A stretch of 64,000 nt of DNA from Clostridiales bacterium (GCA_012839295.1 DUNO01000005.1:310001-374000); one strand, 5' to 3'; shown: positions 42,862 through 52,180, numbered from the stretch's first letter. Translations and numbers: made by a program. The notes: generated by a model not told the origin, from the sequence alone.

Positions 42862-44145
42862 ATGGGTAAGTTTTTTACATCAGTTCATCTAAAAGAAGAC
42901 CTATGCATGGGGTGTATCAATTGCATCAAACGCTGCCCAACACAGGCCATCCGAGTTAGAAATGGAAAAGCGGTAATCACAAAAGAATTCTGCATTGACT
43001 GTGGGGAATGTATCCGCATCTGCCCCCATCATGCAAAGGAAGCTACATATGATTCACCCGAGATTATGAAGAGGTTTGAATATACGGTAGCGTTGCCGGC
43101 TCCTTCCCTATATGGGCAATTCAACAATCTGGATGATGTCAATATTGTGCTGACAGCCTTAAAGAGGATGGGGTTTGATGATGTCTATGAGGTGAGCGGT
43201 GGGGCTGAGCTGGTATCTGAGCTGTCCAGGAGTTATGTCTCAGAGCATAAGGAGAAATGGCCGGTCATAAGCACCGCCTGTCCCTCCGTTGTGCGGCTCA
43301 TCCAGGTGCGTTTTCCGAACCTGATCGAGCACCTCCTGCCCGTCTGCGCGCCGGTGGACCTGGCGGCTTCCCTGGCAAGGGAAAAGGCGATGGCAATGAC
43401 AGGCCTTCCAAAGGAGAAGATAGGGATCATCTTCATATCGCCCTGCCCTGCCAAGATGACGGCAGTAAAGGCTCCGATTGGGATTGACCATAGTGAGATT
43501 GATGGGGTGCTTGCCATAAAGGAGGTTTATCCGATCCTGCTTCCCCATATGAAGAATTGCGTTGATAATGTGGAAGAGCTAAGTATCTCCGGCCGCATCG
43601 GCATCGGCTGGGGAAGTACCGGTGGAGAGGCGGGGAGCCTCCTGTCCGATAATTACCTGGCGGCGGACGGTATTGAGAATGTAATAAAGGTGTTAGAGGA
43701 TCTGGAAGACCAGAAATTTGACCAATTGGAATTCATAGAGTTAAATGCCTGTGCCGGAGGCTGTGTCGGAGGGGTATTGACCGTCGAAAATCCGTACCTG
43801 GCCAAGGTGAAGCTGAAGCGGCTCCGCAAATACCTTCCCGTAGCCTGTAACCATCTGGCGGATGGAAATGGTGAGGGAGCCTTCTGGACCGATGAGGTAA
43901 AATATGAGCCGGTATTTAAGCTGGGCAATGATATGAAGGAAAGCATCGCCAATATGTCAAGGGTGGAGGAGTTGTGTAACCTGTTTCCAAAGCTGGACTG
44001 CGGTTCCTGCGGTGCACCCACCTGTAAGGCATTGGCGGAGGATATTGTGCGCGGCGTTGCGAAGGAACAGGATTGTATCCATATCCTCCGTGATTACATC
44101 CACAGGCTGTCTGATGAGCTGTTAAAACTCGATACAAAGAAATAG
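42862..44145 (+). CDS. hydS: Sensory-type [FeFe] hydrogenase-like iron-sulfur protein
   Basis: A 427-residue protein. Two N-terminal ferredoxin clusters (CMGCINCIKRCP, CIDCGECIRICP) precede an H-cluster domain with altered motifs: L1 STACPSV near residue 138 (the usual TSCCPxW loses its first, proton-shuttling Cys to Ala but keeps the ligand Cys), L2 SPCPAKMTAVK near 194, L3 ELNACAGGCVGG near 298. A C-terminal Fes-type 4Fe-4S domain follows (DCGSCGAPTCKALAEDI, near 379). This pattern fits putative H2-sensing hydrogenases such as Thermotoga HydS, which bind the H-cluster but turn over slowly. Neighbours (DRTGG, HATPase, degenerate GGDEF, PHP) support signalling over bulk catalysis. Confidence 0.85.
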   Translation: MGKFFTSVHLKEDLCMGCINCIKRCPTQAIRVRNGKAVITKEFCIDCGECIRICPHHAKEATYDSPEIMKRFEYTVALPAPSLYGQFNNLDDVNIVLTALKRMGFDDVYEVSGGAELVSELSRSYVSEHKEKWPVISTACPSVVRLIQVRFPNLIEHLLPVCAPVDLAASLAREKAMAMTGLPKEKIGIIFISPCPAKMTAVKAPIGIDHSEIDGVLAIKEVYPILLPHMKNCVDNVEELSISGRIGIGWGSTGGEAGSLLSDNYLAADGIENVIKVLEDLEDQKFDQLEFIELNACAGGCVGGVLTVENPYLAKVKLKRLRKYLPVACNHLADGNGEGAFWTDEVKYEPVFKLGNDMKESIANMSRVEELCNLFPKLDCGSCGAPTCKALAEDIVRGVAKEQDCIHILRDYIHRLSDELLKLDTKK

Positions 44146-44214
44146 TTCCTTTTAAGCGGAAAATTTTTGCTGATGCCCAAATTCGCAGTCTTTGGCAAAA
44201 TGGAGGGTTAATTT

Positions 44215-44550
44215 ATGAAGGTTAATGATATCATAGAAAAGTGTGGCTTTAAGGTACTGAATTTAGGGGAAAGCCCTGACAGGGAAATTTCAGCCCCTTA
44301 TTGCTGTGATTTATTAAGCATTGCCATGGGAAAGATGCCTGCAGATTCTGCCTGGGTGACGGTCATGGGTAATATCAACACCCTTGCAGTTGCCACCCTG
44401 GCTGACGCTTCCTGCATTATTCTTGCAGAAGGGAGCCGCCTGGATGAAGCAGCCCTGCAGAAAGCGAAGGATCAGGGAATTACGGTGCTGATGACGGAGC
44501 TTCCCATCTTTGATGCGGCACTTAAGATCTACCAGGGACAGCATGCTTAA
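44215..44550 (+). CDS. DRTGG-domain protein (second copy)
   Basis: A 111-residue paralogue of the DRTGG protein at 42000-42353: KVNDIIEKCGFKVLN, DLLSIAMGKMPADSAWVTV, and the C-terminal ITVLMTELPIFDAALKIYQG. GGAGGG lies upstream of the ATG. Its stop codon lies inside the start of the following PHP gene. Confidence 0.82.
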   Translation: MKVNDIIEKCGFKVLNLGESPDREISAPYCCDLLSIAMGKMPADSAWVTVMGNINTLAVATLADASCIILAEGSRLDEAALQKAKDQGITVLMTELPIFDAALKIYQGQHA

Positions 44551-45262
44551 GCTTTCTTATGACCTGCATATCCATTCTTGCCTGTCTCCCTGTGGTGATG
44601 AGGATATGACACCGGCGAATATCGTTGCAATGTCAGCGCTGAAAGGGCTGGATGTCATTGCAGTTACAGACCATAATTCCTGCAAAAACTGCCCTGCCGT
44701 TTTAAAATGGGCAAAGGAGTATGGTCTGATAGCAATTCCGGGCATGGAGCTTTGTACCATGGAGGAGGTTCATGCGCTATGCCTGTTTGAAGAATTATCG
44801 GATGCCCTGCGGTTTGATGAATATGTATATTCCATGCTGATGCGCTATCCTAATGATGAGAGGGCTTTTGGAAAGCAGGAGATTTATGATGATGAGGACC
44901 AGCTGGCAGGGACGGAGCCCTATCTGCTGATCAATGCGACGAATATTTCCTTTGATGAGCTTGGGGGTCTGATGAAGAAATTTGGCGGGGTATATATTCC
45001 TGCACATATTGACAAAAATTCCAACAGCCTGATATCCAATCTGGGGTTTATTTCACCGGATGCAGATTTTGTAGTTGCTGAGCTGGCTAATAAAGATAAT
45101 TATGAGAGGCTTGGCAAAGGGAACCCATACTTGTACCAGTGCAATATCATAACGGATTCGGATGCCCATTCCCTGGGGGATATCAATGAGGCGTCTAACT
45201 TCCTGGAATGTGGAAGCCGCAGCAGTGGCGGTGTTTTGGAGGCTTTGACGAAATCCGGGTAA
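44543..45262 (+). CDS. PHP-domain metal-dependent phosphoesterase
   Basis: A 239-residue phosphoesterase of the PHP superfamily. Metal-binding motifs: DLHIHSCLSPCGDEDM, VTDHNSCKN, PGMELCTMEEVHAL, PAHIDKNSN and ITDSDAHSLGD. The ATG at 44543 overlaps the DRTGG stop codon. PHP proteins next to hyd genes are frequent in Clostridia (recollection); substrate unknown, perhaps a nucleotide or phosphoprotein in the signalling chain. Last gene of the operon. Confidence 0.9.
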   Translation: MLKLSYDLHIHSCLSPCGDEDMTPANIVAMSALKGLDVIAVTDHNSCKNCPAVLKWAKEYGLIAIPGMELCTMEEVHALCLFEELSDALRFDEYVYSMLMRYPNDERAFGKQEIYDDEDQLAGTEPYLLINATNISFDELGGLMKKFGGVYIPAHIDKNSNSLISNLGFISPDADFVVAELANKDNYERLGKGNPYLYQCNIITDSDAHSLGDINEASNFLECGSRSSGGVLEALTKSG

Positions 45263-45280
45263 GGTAATACTGGGGAGCTG

Positions 45281-45364
45281 CCACGGATTTCGATGCCACG
45301 GATTTCGATGCCACGGATTTCGATGCTACGGATTTCAATGTTACGGATTCTAATATTACAGATT
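45281..45364. repeat. 15-bp tandem repeat array, 5.6 units
   Basis: Three perfect units of CCACGGATTTCGATG (45281-45325), then progressively diverged units (CTACGGATTTCAATG, TTACGGATTCTAATA, partial TTACAGATTG). It lies 18 bases after the PHP gene, before the asnS promoter. Confidence 0.95.
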
Positions 45365-45378
45365 GAAAAGGTATCTTG

Positions 45379-45406
45379 TTGAAATCTCAATAATTTGTGA
45401 TATACT
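45379..45406 (+). promoter_or_regulatory. asnS promoter
   Basis: TTGAAA at 45379-45384, a 16-base spacer and TGATATACT (extended -10, hexamer 45401-45406). A leader of about 130 bases follows, with small hairpins such as CCAAC-CGAA-GTTGG but no T-box features seen. Confidence 0.6.
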
Positions 45407-45542
45407 AAAGCGTAGCGGGAATAGTGCAAACAAGTTTGTGCGTCAAGCTTGCTTGGGACTCCCAACCGAAGTTGGAAATCATGGATAAGATCTATGATAT
45501 GCTTAACTGAAAAAGCCTATACTATAAACAAAGGAGTTTATT

Positions 45543-46934
45543 ATGGATTTATTGGATATCAGAGAATTATACCGCAACAAAGAAAAATATATCGGAACGA
45601 AGGTTTCTGTTGGCGGTTGGGTCAGAAGCGTGAGGGATTCTAAGACCTTCGGATTTATTGTGTTAAATGACGGGACTTATTTTGAGACCCTCCAGGTGGT
45701 TTATCATGATAAATTAGAGAATTTCGCAACTGTTTCAAAATTAAACGTAGGCTCTGCAATTATTGTAAAGGGTGAGCTGGTGGCAACCCCACAGGCAAAG
45801 CAGCCCTTTGAAATCCAGGCAGAGGAAGTCGTGATAGAGGGAGCTTCAACAGCGGATTACCCCCTGCAGAAGAAGAGGCATACCCTGGAATATCTCCGTA
45901 CCATGACACATTTAAGGGCAAGGACGAATACCTTCCAGGCGGTGTTCCGTGTACGTTCCATGATCGCATATGCGATCCACCAGTATTTCCAGGAGAGGGA
46001 TTTTGTGTATGTCCACACCCCGATTATCACAGGAAGTGACTGTGAGGGAGCAGGGGAAATGTTTAGGGTTACAACCCTGGATCTGGACAACCTTCCAAGA
46101 ACCGAGGATGGAAGGATTGACACTACCCAGGATTTCTTTGGCAAAGAAACCAATCTGACCGTAAGCGGGCAGCTGAATGGTGAAACCTATGCCATGGCCT
46201 TTAAGAATATTTATACCTTTGGACCGACCTTCCGGGCTGAGAATTCCAATACGACCAGGCATGCGGCTGAATTCTGGATGATTGAGCCGGAGATCGCATT
46301 TGCGGACCTGAAGGATGATATGGCGCTGGCAGAGGGAATGTTGAAATATGTGATCCGTTATGTGTTGGAGCATGCGCCGGAGGAGATGGGCTTTTTCAAC
46401 CAGTTCATCGACCAGGGTCTGCAGGACCGCCTGAGCAATGTGGTAAATTCAGAATTCGGACATGTAACCTATACGGAAGCCATTGATATCTTAACAAAGA
46501 ATAATGATAATTTTGACTATAAGGTATCCTGGGGCTGTGACCTTCAGACAGAGCATGAGCGCTACCTGACGGAGCAGGTGTTTAAAAAGCCGGTATTCGT
46601 AACGGATTATCCGAAGGAAATCAAGGCCTTCTATATGAAGCTGAATGAGGATGGCAAGACCGTTGCGGCTATGGATCTTCTGGTACCCGGAATCGGTGAG
46701 ATTATCGGCGGAAGCCAGAGGGAAGATGATTATGATAAGCTTGTGAAGAGAATGGAAGAGATGGGCCTTAAGAAAGAGGACTATGAATTCTATCTCGATC
46801 TTAGAAAATACGGTACTGCCAGACATGCGGGCTTTGGCTTGGGCTTTGAGCGTTGCGTAATGTACCTGACTGGAATGGGCAATATCAGGGATGTAGTTCC
46901 TTTCCCTAGGACTGTGAATAATTGTGAGCTGTAA
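45543..46934 (+). CDS. asnS: Asparaginyl-tRNA synthetase
   Basis: A 463-residue class IIb aminoacyl-tRNA synthetase that charges tRNA-Asn. The N-terminal OB-fold anticodon-binding domain ([20 protein letters not shown]) precedes the catalytic core, with motif 2 [20 protein letters not shown] and motif 3 [32 protein letters not shown] is typical of AsnRS rather than AspRS. AAAGGAG lies 6 bases before the ATG. Full length. Confidence 0.97.
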   Translation: MDLLDIRELYRNKEKYIGTKVSVGGWVRSVRDSKTFGFIVLNDGTYFETLQVVYHDKLENFATVSKLNVGSAIIVKGELVATPQAKQPFEIQAEEVVIEGASTADYPLQKKRHTLEYLRTMTHLRARTNTFQAVFRVRSMIAYAIHQYFQERDFVYVHTPIITGSDCEGAGEMFRVTTLDLDNLPRTEDGRIDTTQDFFGKETNLTVSGQLNGETYAMAFKNIYTFGPTFRAENSNTTRHAAEFWMIEPEIAFADLKDDMALAEGMLKYVIRYVLEHAPEEMGFFNQFIDQGLQDRLSNVVNSEFGHVTYTEAIDILTKNNDNFDYKVSWGCDLQTEHERYLTEQVFKKPVFVTDYPKEIKAFYMKLNEDGKTVAAMDLLVPGIGEIIGGSQREDDYDKLVKRMEEMGLKKEDYEFYLDLRKYGTARHAGFGLGFERCVMYLTGMGNIRDVVPFPRTVNNCEL

Positions 46935-47062
46935 ATGGGAGAAGGCTTGCCTTTAACATCCCATGCTTGCCAAATGCAGGTAATCACGGGAGACCCGGTC
47001 TGTGCCCATGGGGATATAGATCACCCAGATTCACCGCGTTAGTTTGATTCTATGTGCAATAG

Positions 47063-47143
47063 AAAAGGAGCAGGATACTAGCTTTTCACATACATTTGTC
47101 TTTAACCGTGTATGTTGGAAAAGAAATAGTACCTGCTCCTTTT
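47063..47143. terminator. Bidirectional terminator between asnS and the LCP gene
   Basis: AAAAGGAGCAGG pairs perfectly with CCTGCTCCTTTT, with a long interrupted inner stem including ACATACA/TGTATGT. The genes on either side converge on it. Confidence 0.9.
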
Positions 47144-47169
47144 GTAATGTATTGAAACAATAAGCGGGA

Positions 47170-48435
47170 TTATTTTTCTGCCGTATCCGCATTTGCAGTG
47201 GCTGTGCCGTAGATAAAATCATGCAGCTCCTGCCTTGTTACACTCCAATCCTTTGGCACCAATACCTCAACGTTATATTTTCCCATCGGAACCCGTTCAT
47301 TATTATAGCTTCCATCCGTAGGAATACGGAAGGTCTTAAGCGCCTGCACCTTAAGCTTGGAGGCCTCGTTTAAGTATAGGTTAAATTCACTCTGGGTAAT
47401 ATCCGTTTTAATTTCAACCTTTTTCAGGATGTTATTCATAAGCATGGCCAGCTGCAGGACATTCTTGGATTTTACTTCATTAAAAATAGCATCAAGTACA
47501 ATTCGCTGCCGCTGGGTTCTTCCAAAGTCGTTGTTCTCCGTTCCGGTAGATACCTTGCGGACCCTGCAATAGCCCAAGGCCTGGTTTCCGTTCATGTGGT
47601 TCACGCCGGCAACCACATTCCGGTTGGACTTTTTGGAAATATAATTGGTAGTCCTCAAATATTTTGCTTCTTCCTCAGTCAAGGTAATATCCACACCGCC
47701 AACCATATCCACAATGGTTTCAAAGGCTTCGAAATTAACCATGCAATAGCCGTCCAGATCCACATCAAAATTATTCTCCAGGGTCTGGTACAGCAGGTCA
47801 ATACCGCCTTTGCTAAAGGCAGAATTAAGCTTGCTCTTGTTGTGCCCGGGAATATCAACATACAGGTCACGCATGATGGAGGTAAGCTTCAGGGAATGGT
47901 CATCCTTGTTCAAGGTAGCGATCATCATGGAATCCGTATTCTCTGCGCCCCCGATTTCCTCAACGCCAATAAGCAGTATATTAACAACGGGCTTGTCCAG
48001 CGTCAGGTTGGTGATCGCCTCATCAGAGGAAGAACCATCAGAAGACGCATAGGATAAATTACCGTAGATGTAATTGCCGACCGTATTAATCAAGAATTTT
48101 CTGCCCGGATCAGTAAATAGGAGCAGGCAGCTGATTGCCAAGAGTAATAACAGGAGGGATGCAACGATCTTGAGGAACCTGGATCCACCCTTCTTTTTAC
48201 GCTTCTTGTTATTGTTCGGTTTATGGTTTGATGGCTTTTTTTGCCCATTGCCATTGCCGCCACTGACCTGCCTTGCTAAAGAAGAATTTACTTCCTTGAG
48301 AAAGGCATCGCTGTCATAATCATCTTCATAGCTAAATTGTATATTGGTGGATCCTTGTCCACGTAAATCACGGCTGTTGATAAAGCTGGGTATATCTATC
48401 GGATTGCTTGATATATTGTCGTTTCTGCTACTCAT
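47170..48435 (-). CDS. LytR-CpsA-Psr (LCP) family cell wall glycopolymer ligase
   Basis: A 421-residue membrane protein attaching teichoic acids or other glycopolymers to peptidoglycan. A cytoplasmic N-terminus with a basic stretch (KKRKKKGG) precedes one helix (about 86-108) and the extracellular LCP domain (about 145-330). Landmarks: NILLIGVE, ENTDSMMIATLNKD, SIMRDLYVDIPGH, LGYCRVRK and DFGRTQRQR, which include the Arg and Asp residues binding the polyprenyl pyrophosphate. AGGGAG precedes the ATG. Monocistronic. Confidence 0.93.
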   Translation of the reverse strand: MSSRNDNISSNPIDIPSFINSRDLRGQGSTNIQFSYEDDYDSDAFLKEVNSSLARQVSGGNGNGQKKPSNHKPNNNKKRKKKGGSRFLKIVASLLLLLLAISCLLLFTDPGRKFLINTVGNYIYGNLSYASSDGSSSDEAITNLTLDKPVVNILLIGVEEIGGAENTDSMMIATLNKDDHSLKLTSIMRDLYVDIPGHNKSKLNSAFSKGGIDLLYQTLENNFDVDLDGYCMVNFEAFETIVDMVGGVDITLTEEEAKYLRTTNYISKKSNRNVVAGVNHMNGNQALGYCRVRKVSTGTENNDFGRTQRQRIVLDAIFNEVKSKNVLQLAMLMNNILKKVEIKTDITQSEFNLYLNEASKLKVQALKTFRIPTDGSYNNERVPMGKYNVEVLVPKDWSVTRQELHDFIYGTATANADTAEK

Positions 48436-48622
48436 TATAAAACTCCCTAATATGTAAGAATAGATAACGCTACAATAGTACCACTAATCCTTGCTCCTGT
48501 AAATACTTAATCCTTAAAATGGGGATATATGGGGACTGAAAATTGGTAAGCCAGCTGTTTTCAGATGTTTTTTTGTTTGCACCTTCCCCATAGTTTCCTT
48601 GGTTAGGCTAGGGCTATGCCTG

Positions 48623-49129
48623 CTAATTCATGGTCTTCTTAACCCGGTGGTTACGGAAGATAACATGCTTAACCTGGCTCAAGGCAAGTAAAAGAGCTGT
48701 ACCAAAAACACCGACAGCAAGTAATTCACCGGCACCAACTGAGAGCATCATTAAGGGGATTGGCTGGGCTTCGCCATAAGCAAATCTTAAAACCCAGGGT
48801 ATGATGATTGTATTTGCGAGGATGGGTGGAATTGGGACAAGGAATTTGTACTTTCTTAATTTGTAAGAAAGTACAGCAGCGATTAAGGTTGCAAGAGAGC
48901 CAAAGACAATGTCGAGAATGCCAGCACCCGCAAGAATTGCACTTAATAAGCAGCCGATGGTTAAACCGGGGATGGCAGCAGGAGTGAAATAGGGCAGGAT
49001 GGTCAAAGCCTCCGCAACACGGAACTGGATTGGACCGAAGCTGGAAAATGAGAACACCAGAACCAGCACGGCGTAGAGCGCAGCAATAACAGCAGCCTCT
49101 GTGATAAAAGTGACTTTTGAGTTTTTCAT
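48623..49129 (-). CDS. queT: QueT family transporter for queuosine precursor
   Basis: A 168-residue membrane protein with about five helices (EAAVIAALYAVLVLVFSFSS, FRVAEALTILPYFTPAAIPG). QueT proteins are S components of ECF transporters importing preQ1/preQ0 for tRNA queuosine. A preQ1-I riboswitch directly upstream covers the ribosome binding site and independently supports the substrate. The energising ECF module is expected elsewhere. Confidence 0.93.
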   Translation of the reverse strand: MKNSKVTFITEAAVIAALYAVLVLVFSFSSFGPIQFRVAEALTILPYFTPAAIPGLTIGCLLSAILAGAGILDIVFGSLATLIAAVLSYKLRKYKFLVPIPPILANTIIIPWVLRFAYGEAQPIPLMMLSVGAGELLAVGVFGTALLLALSQVKHVIFRNHRVKKTMN

Positions 49130-49136
49130 TTTAAAT

Positions 49137-49180
49137 TCTCCTTTAGTTTTGTTTTACGTGTGGAAGGTCTCGAACACACG
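49137..49180 (-). promoter_or_regulatory. preQ1-I riboswitch upstream of queT
   Basis: On the minus strand the stem CGTGTG/CACACG (49180-49175 with 49162-49157) encloses loop TTCGAGACCTTC. It is followed by an A-rich tail TAAAACAAAACTAAAGGAGA that carries the ribosome binding site. This is the H-type pseudoknot layout of preQ1-I aptamers, which block translation when preQ1 binds. Confidence 0.85.
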
Positions 49181-49219
49181 ATGTAATATTTGAAAACCCT
49201 AAGGGGTTATGACTAGCTA

Positions 49220-49247
49220 AGTATAGCATGAAAATAGGGATTGTCAA
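49220..49247 (-). promoter_or_regulatory. queT promoter
   Basis: On the minus strand TTGACA (49247-49242), a 16-base spacer and TATACT (49225-49220). Confidence 0.75.
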
Positions 49248-49343
49248 GAGTTGACCCGGCTTATCTCGGTCGCCTCGACCTCGTTCATGCGGATTAGTGG
49301 TTCAGGATATCTATTAACAAAGAAAAATAATCAATGGATTTTC

Positions 49344-50621
49344 TTATACCTTCTCAATCTGATACTGGGAATTAATCACCAGCCACATCTGATTAAAATA
49401 ATACATGATGTTCCAAACACCGATCCCGGTAATCCCATACTTCTTAAGGATTTTTAATGAGGAATCTATACTTCTCGCATCCTTAAACCACACGATATGC
49501 TTAACATCACCAAAATCAGTATATTCAAAATATGCTGACAGGGAGGCCTCATCAAAATGGATGACGGCATTCATTTGACGGGCCAGGGACAGGACGGAAT
49601 CAAAATTAAGGACACTTGCCCTTGATTTGCCGTCCACATAGGGTAACGGCCAATCATAACCCAATGTTGGTATGGCGATCCGGATCTTGTTAAGGGGAAC
49701 CTGTGCCGTAATATAATCTAATAGGGAAGGGGTTGTGAAGATGGAAAATTGGGCAGGCGGCTTTCGTATGGAACCCCAATCATAGGCCAAAAACAGGATT
49801 CCGTCCGAAACCTCACTAAAACTGGAATAATTAATTTTTTCAAAGGTAACCTCATTTCCATTAAAGCTTAGCCCCGGATTAACGGTTAAAAATACAGAAT
49901 AGCCCTCAGGGTGCAATCTGTTTGATATCCTGGTCAAAAAGTTTAAATAAAGCTTCTGGTTGGCCGTATTGATTAATTGAAAGGTCATGTCCACCCCGTT
50001 GTAACCTTTTGTTTTTAGGATGTTAAGAAGGTTTTCAATAAGCTTATCCTGGACTTGCGGGCTTAGCAGCATTTCGTATACCATTTCTACATTAATCTCC
50101 CCGGATGCCGAGTGTCCGGTTGCAATTAAAATAGCTTCTGTTCCAAAGGATTTTGCAAGCCGGATAGCAGATATGTCCTCATCATTTCCTACAAACTCAC
50201 CATGATCGGCTATACGGTAATTTAATATGAGCAGCTGTGTAAGATTCGGCAATGTCATCCTAAGAACCCCATCATTAATAAAGGAGTAGGTATAGCCGAC
50301 GCTTAATAAGCTTCCATGACGGTTATCATAGCTTATGACTAAGGTCTCTCCGGGGTAAATATATTTTCTGTTTGCAAGATATGGGTTGTACCTAAGCAGC
50401 TGCATGACAGTTATATTAAACTGACTTGCAATACCTGCTAAGGTATCGCCCTCCCGTACAGTGTAGATTATTTCAGGAAAAGCAATAACCAGGGATTGGC
50501 CTACTACAAGGCTGCTAGGCTCCTTTATACCGTTATCTATGATTAACCTTTCAATCGACATGCCAAATTTATTGGCTATCAAATCTATGGTATCTCCTTG
50601 CTGGACCACATATATCTGCAT
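49344..50621 (-). CDS. LysM-GH18 protein, SleL/YaaH-like, catalytic residues lost (downstream copy)
   Basis: A 425-residue spore- or wall-binding protein. Two LysM domains (MQIYVVQQGDTIDLIANKFG and IYTVREGDTLAGIASQFN) precede a GH18 TIM barrel of the SleL/YaaH cortical-fragment type, but no signal peptide is seen, as in SleL-like spore proteins. The GH18 motif, normally DGxxxDxE, reads NGVDMTFQ: the catalytic Glu is Gln and the last Asp is Thr. It may therefore bind rather than cut peptidoglycan. Paralogue of the gene at 50699-51976. Confidence 0.87.
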   Translation of the reverse strand: MQIYVVQQGDTIDLIANKFGMSIERLIIDNGIKEPSSLVVGQSLVIAFPEIIYTVREGDTLAGIASQFNITVMQLLRYNPYLANRKYIYPGETLVISYDNRHGSLLSVGYTYSFINDGVLRMTLPNLTQLLILNYRIADHGEFVGNDEDISAIRLAKSFGTEAILIATGHSASGEINVEMVYEMLLSPQVQDKLIENLLNILKTKGYNGVDMTFQLINTANQKLYLNFLTRISNRLHPEGYSVFLTVNPGLSFNGNEVTFEKINYSSFSEVSDGILFLAYDWGSIRKPPAQFSIFTTPSLLDYITAQVPLNKIRIAIPTLGYDWPLPYVDGKSRASVLNFDSVLSLARQMNAVIHFDEASLSAYFEYTDFGDVKHIVWFKDARSIDSSLKILKKYGITGIGVWNIMYYFNQMWLVINSQYQIEKV

Positions 50622-50698
50622 AATTAACCTCAGTTATATCTTTGTACTAATATATGATATGGGATGTTTTATTTTTCATGTTTTTTATGGTTTCAGCC

Positions 50699-51976
50699 TT
50701 ATGGTTTTTCGATCTCATATTGGGTATTGACCACCAGCCATAGCTGGTCAAAATAATACATGATATTCCAAATGCCGATTCCCCTGATACCATAGCTCTT
50801 CAGGAGCTTTAATGAGGCATCGATACTCCTGGCATCCTTGAACCAGACAATATGTCCGAGGTTATCAAAATCGGTATATTGAAAATAGGCGGAAAGAATA
50901 GTTTCGTCATAATTAATGACAGAATTCGTTTCACGGGCGAGGGTCAATACGGAATGGAAATTAAGGGCATTGGCTCTTGAAACACCGGGAACATAGGGCA
51001 GCTTCCAATCATATCCAAGAGTAGGAATCTCTGTACGGATCTTATCAAGAGGAACCTGACTTACAATATAATCAAGCAAAGCAGGGGCTGATACGATGGA
51101 AAATGGAGTAGGGGGCCGTTGTACGGAACCCCAATCATAGGATAAAAAAAGTATGCCGTCCGATACCCGGCTGAATTCTGAATAATTTAGCCTTTCAAAG
51201 GCTACCTCTTTTCCATTAAAAGATACTCCAGGATTAATTGTTAAATATACGGGGTATCCCTCAGCGTGCAGGCGGATGCTAACCCTTTCTATAAAATCCA
51301 AATAATACTGCTGATTATCGGTGGTAATAAGCTGGAAGGCCATATTAACTGAATCATAACCCTTTGCTTTTACAATCTCAAGGAGATTTTCGATTAATAT
51401 TTCCTGGATTCTCGGGTTGAGCAGTACATCCTGTATGACAGTGGTATCTATCGCTCCGGTAGCTGAATATGCTGTAATGACAAGGCTGGAGGTGGTTTCA
51501 TATAACCCGGCAGTCCGGATAACGGATATGTCCTGGTCATCTCCGATGAACCCGCCACTTCCGGTAGAACGGTAATTGAGAATGAGCAGGCTGGTCAGAT
51601 AGGGTAATGTCATTCTTAGGATGGAGTCATCAATAAAGGAATAGGCATAACCGTCCACCCATAAGCTCCCATTATTATTATCAAAGCTGATAACTAAAGT
51701 TTCACCGGGGTAAAGATACTCCCGGTCAGCAAGATAAGGATTATTTCTCAGTAACTGCATCACAGGTACCTGAAAAGCCTCTGCAATACTGCCTAAGGTA
51801 TCCCCTTCCTTAACGGTATAGGTCTGGGTGGGATGGGTAATGACCAGAGTTTGGCCAACTACAAGGTCATCAGACGCATTTATTCCATTATCTATTACTA
51901 GTCTTTCAACTGATACGCCAAATCCAGAGGCAATCGAATCTATAGTATCCCCTTGTTGAACCACATATATCTCCAT
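50699..51976 (-). CDS. LysM-GH18 protein, SleL/YaaH-like, catalytic residues lost (upstream copy)
   Basis: Paralogue of the adjacent protein with the same 425-residue length and order: LysM (MEIYVVQQGDTIDSIASGFG), LysM (TYTVKEGDTLGSIAEAFQ) and GH18 barrel. The active-site motif reads DSVNMAFQ, again without the acid/base Glu and final Asp. Both keep the conserved YDWGS and C-terminal IRGIGIWNIMYYF segments, so the fold seems intact. The pair probably arose by tandem duplication; 77 bases separate them. Confidence 0.87.
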   Translation of the reverse strand: MEIYVVQQGDTIDSIASGFGVSVERLVIDNGINASDDLVVGQTLVITHPTQTYTVKEGDTLGSIAEAFQVPVMQLLRNNPYLADREYLYPGETLVISFDNNNGSLWVDGYAYSFIDDSILRMTLPYLTSLLILNYRSTGSGGFIGDDQDISVIRTAGLYETTSSLVITAYSATGAIDTTVIQDVLLNPRIQEILIENLLEIVKAKGYDSVNMAFQLITTDNQQYYLDFIERVSIRLHAEGYPVYLTINPGVSFNGKEVAFERLNYSEFSRVSDGILFLSYDWGSVQRPPTPFSIVSAPALLDYIVSQVPLDKIRTEIPTLGYDWKLPYVPGVSRANALNFHSVLTLARETNSVINYDETILSAYFQYTDFDNLGHIVWFKDARSIDASLKLLKSYGIRGIGIWNIMYYFDQLWLVVNTQYEIEKP

Positions 51977-52100
51977 AATAAACCTCAGCTATGTCTTTGT
52001 AATAAGTATATGACTTTGCTGGATTTATTTTCATTAATTTTTGATAATGATTCAAAGGTTATAGCTTATTATGGGAATTGGAAAAGGAATGCCACCCTTT

Positions 52101-52124
52101 CATGAAATAAATATGAATTTCATG
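52101..52124 (+). promoter_or_regulatory. Inverted repeat upstream of the opp operon
   Basis: CATGAAAT (52101-52108) and ATTTCATG (52117-52124) form a perfect 8-bp inverted repeat with an 8-base spacer. Possible operator for the opp operon, about 57 bases before the first ATG. Confidence 0.45.
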
Positions 52125-52180
52125 CTAAGTGGTTATATTTATGCGGAAATAAAAATATATGGTTATTAGGACGACTGGAT

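Noticed and set aside
45100-45465. 121-residue minus-strand ORF with repeated IEIRG units
   Set aside because: The repeats are just the 15-bp DNA array translated; no ribosome binding site, and the frame is antisense to the PHP gene.
45413-45542. T-box leader for asnS
   Set aside because: The leader is only about 130 bases, and neither the T-box bulge sequence nor an antiterminator/terminator pair was found; only small hairpins are present.
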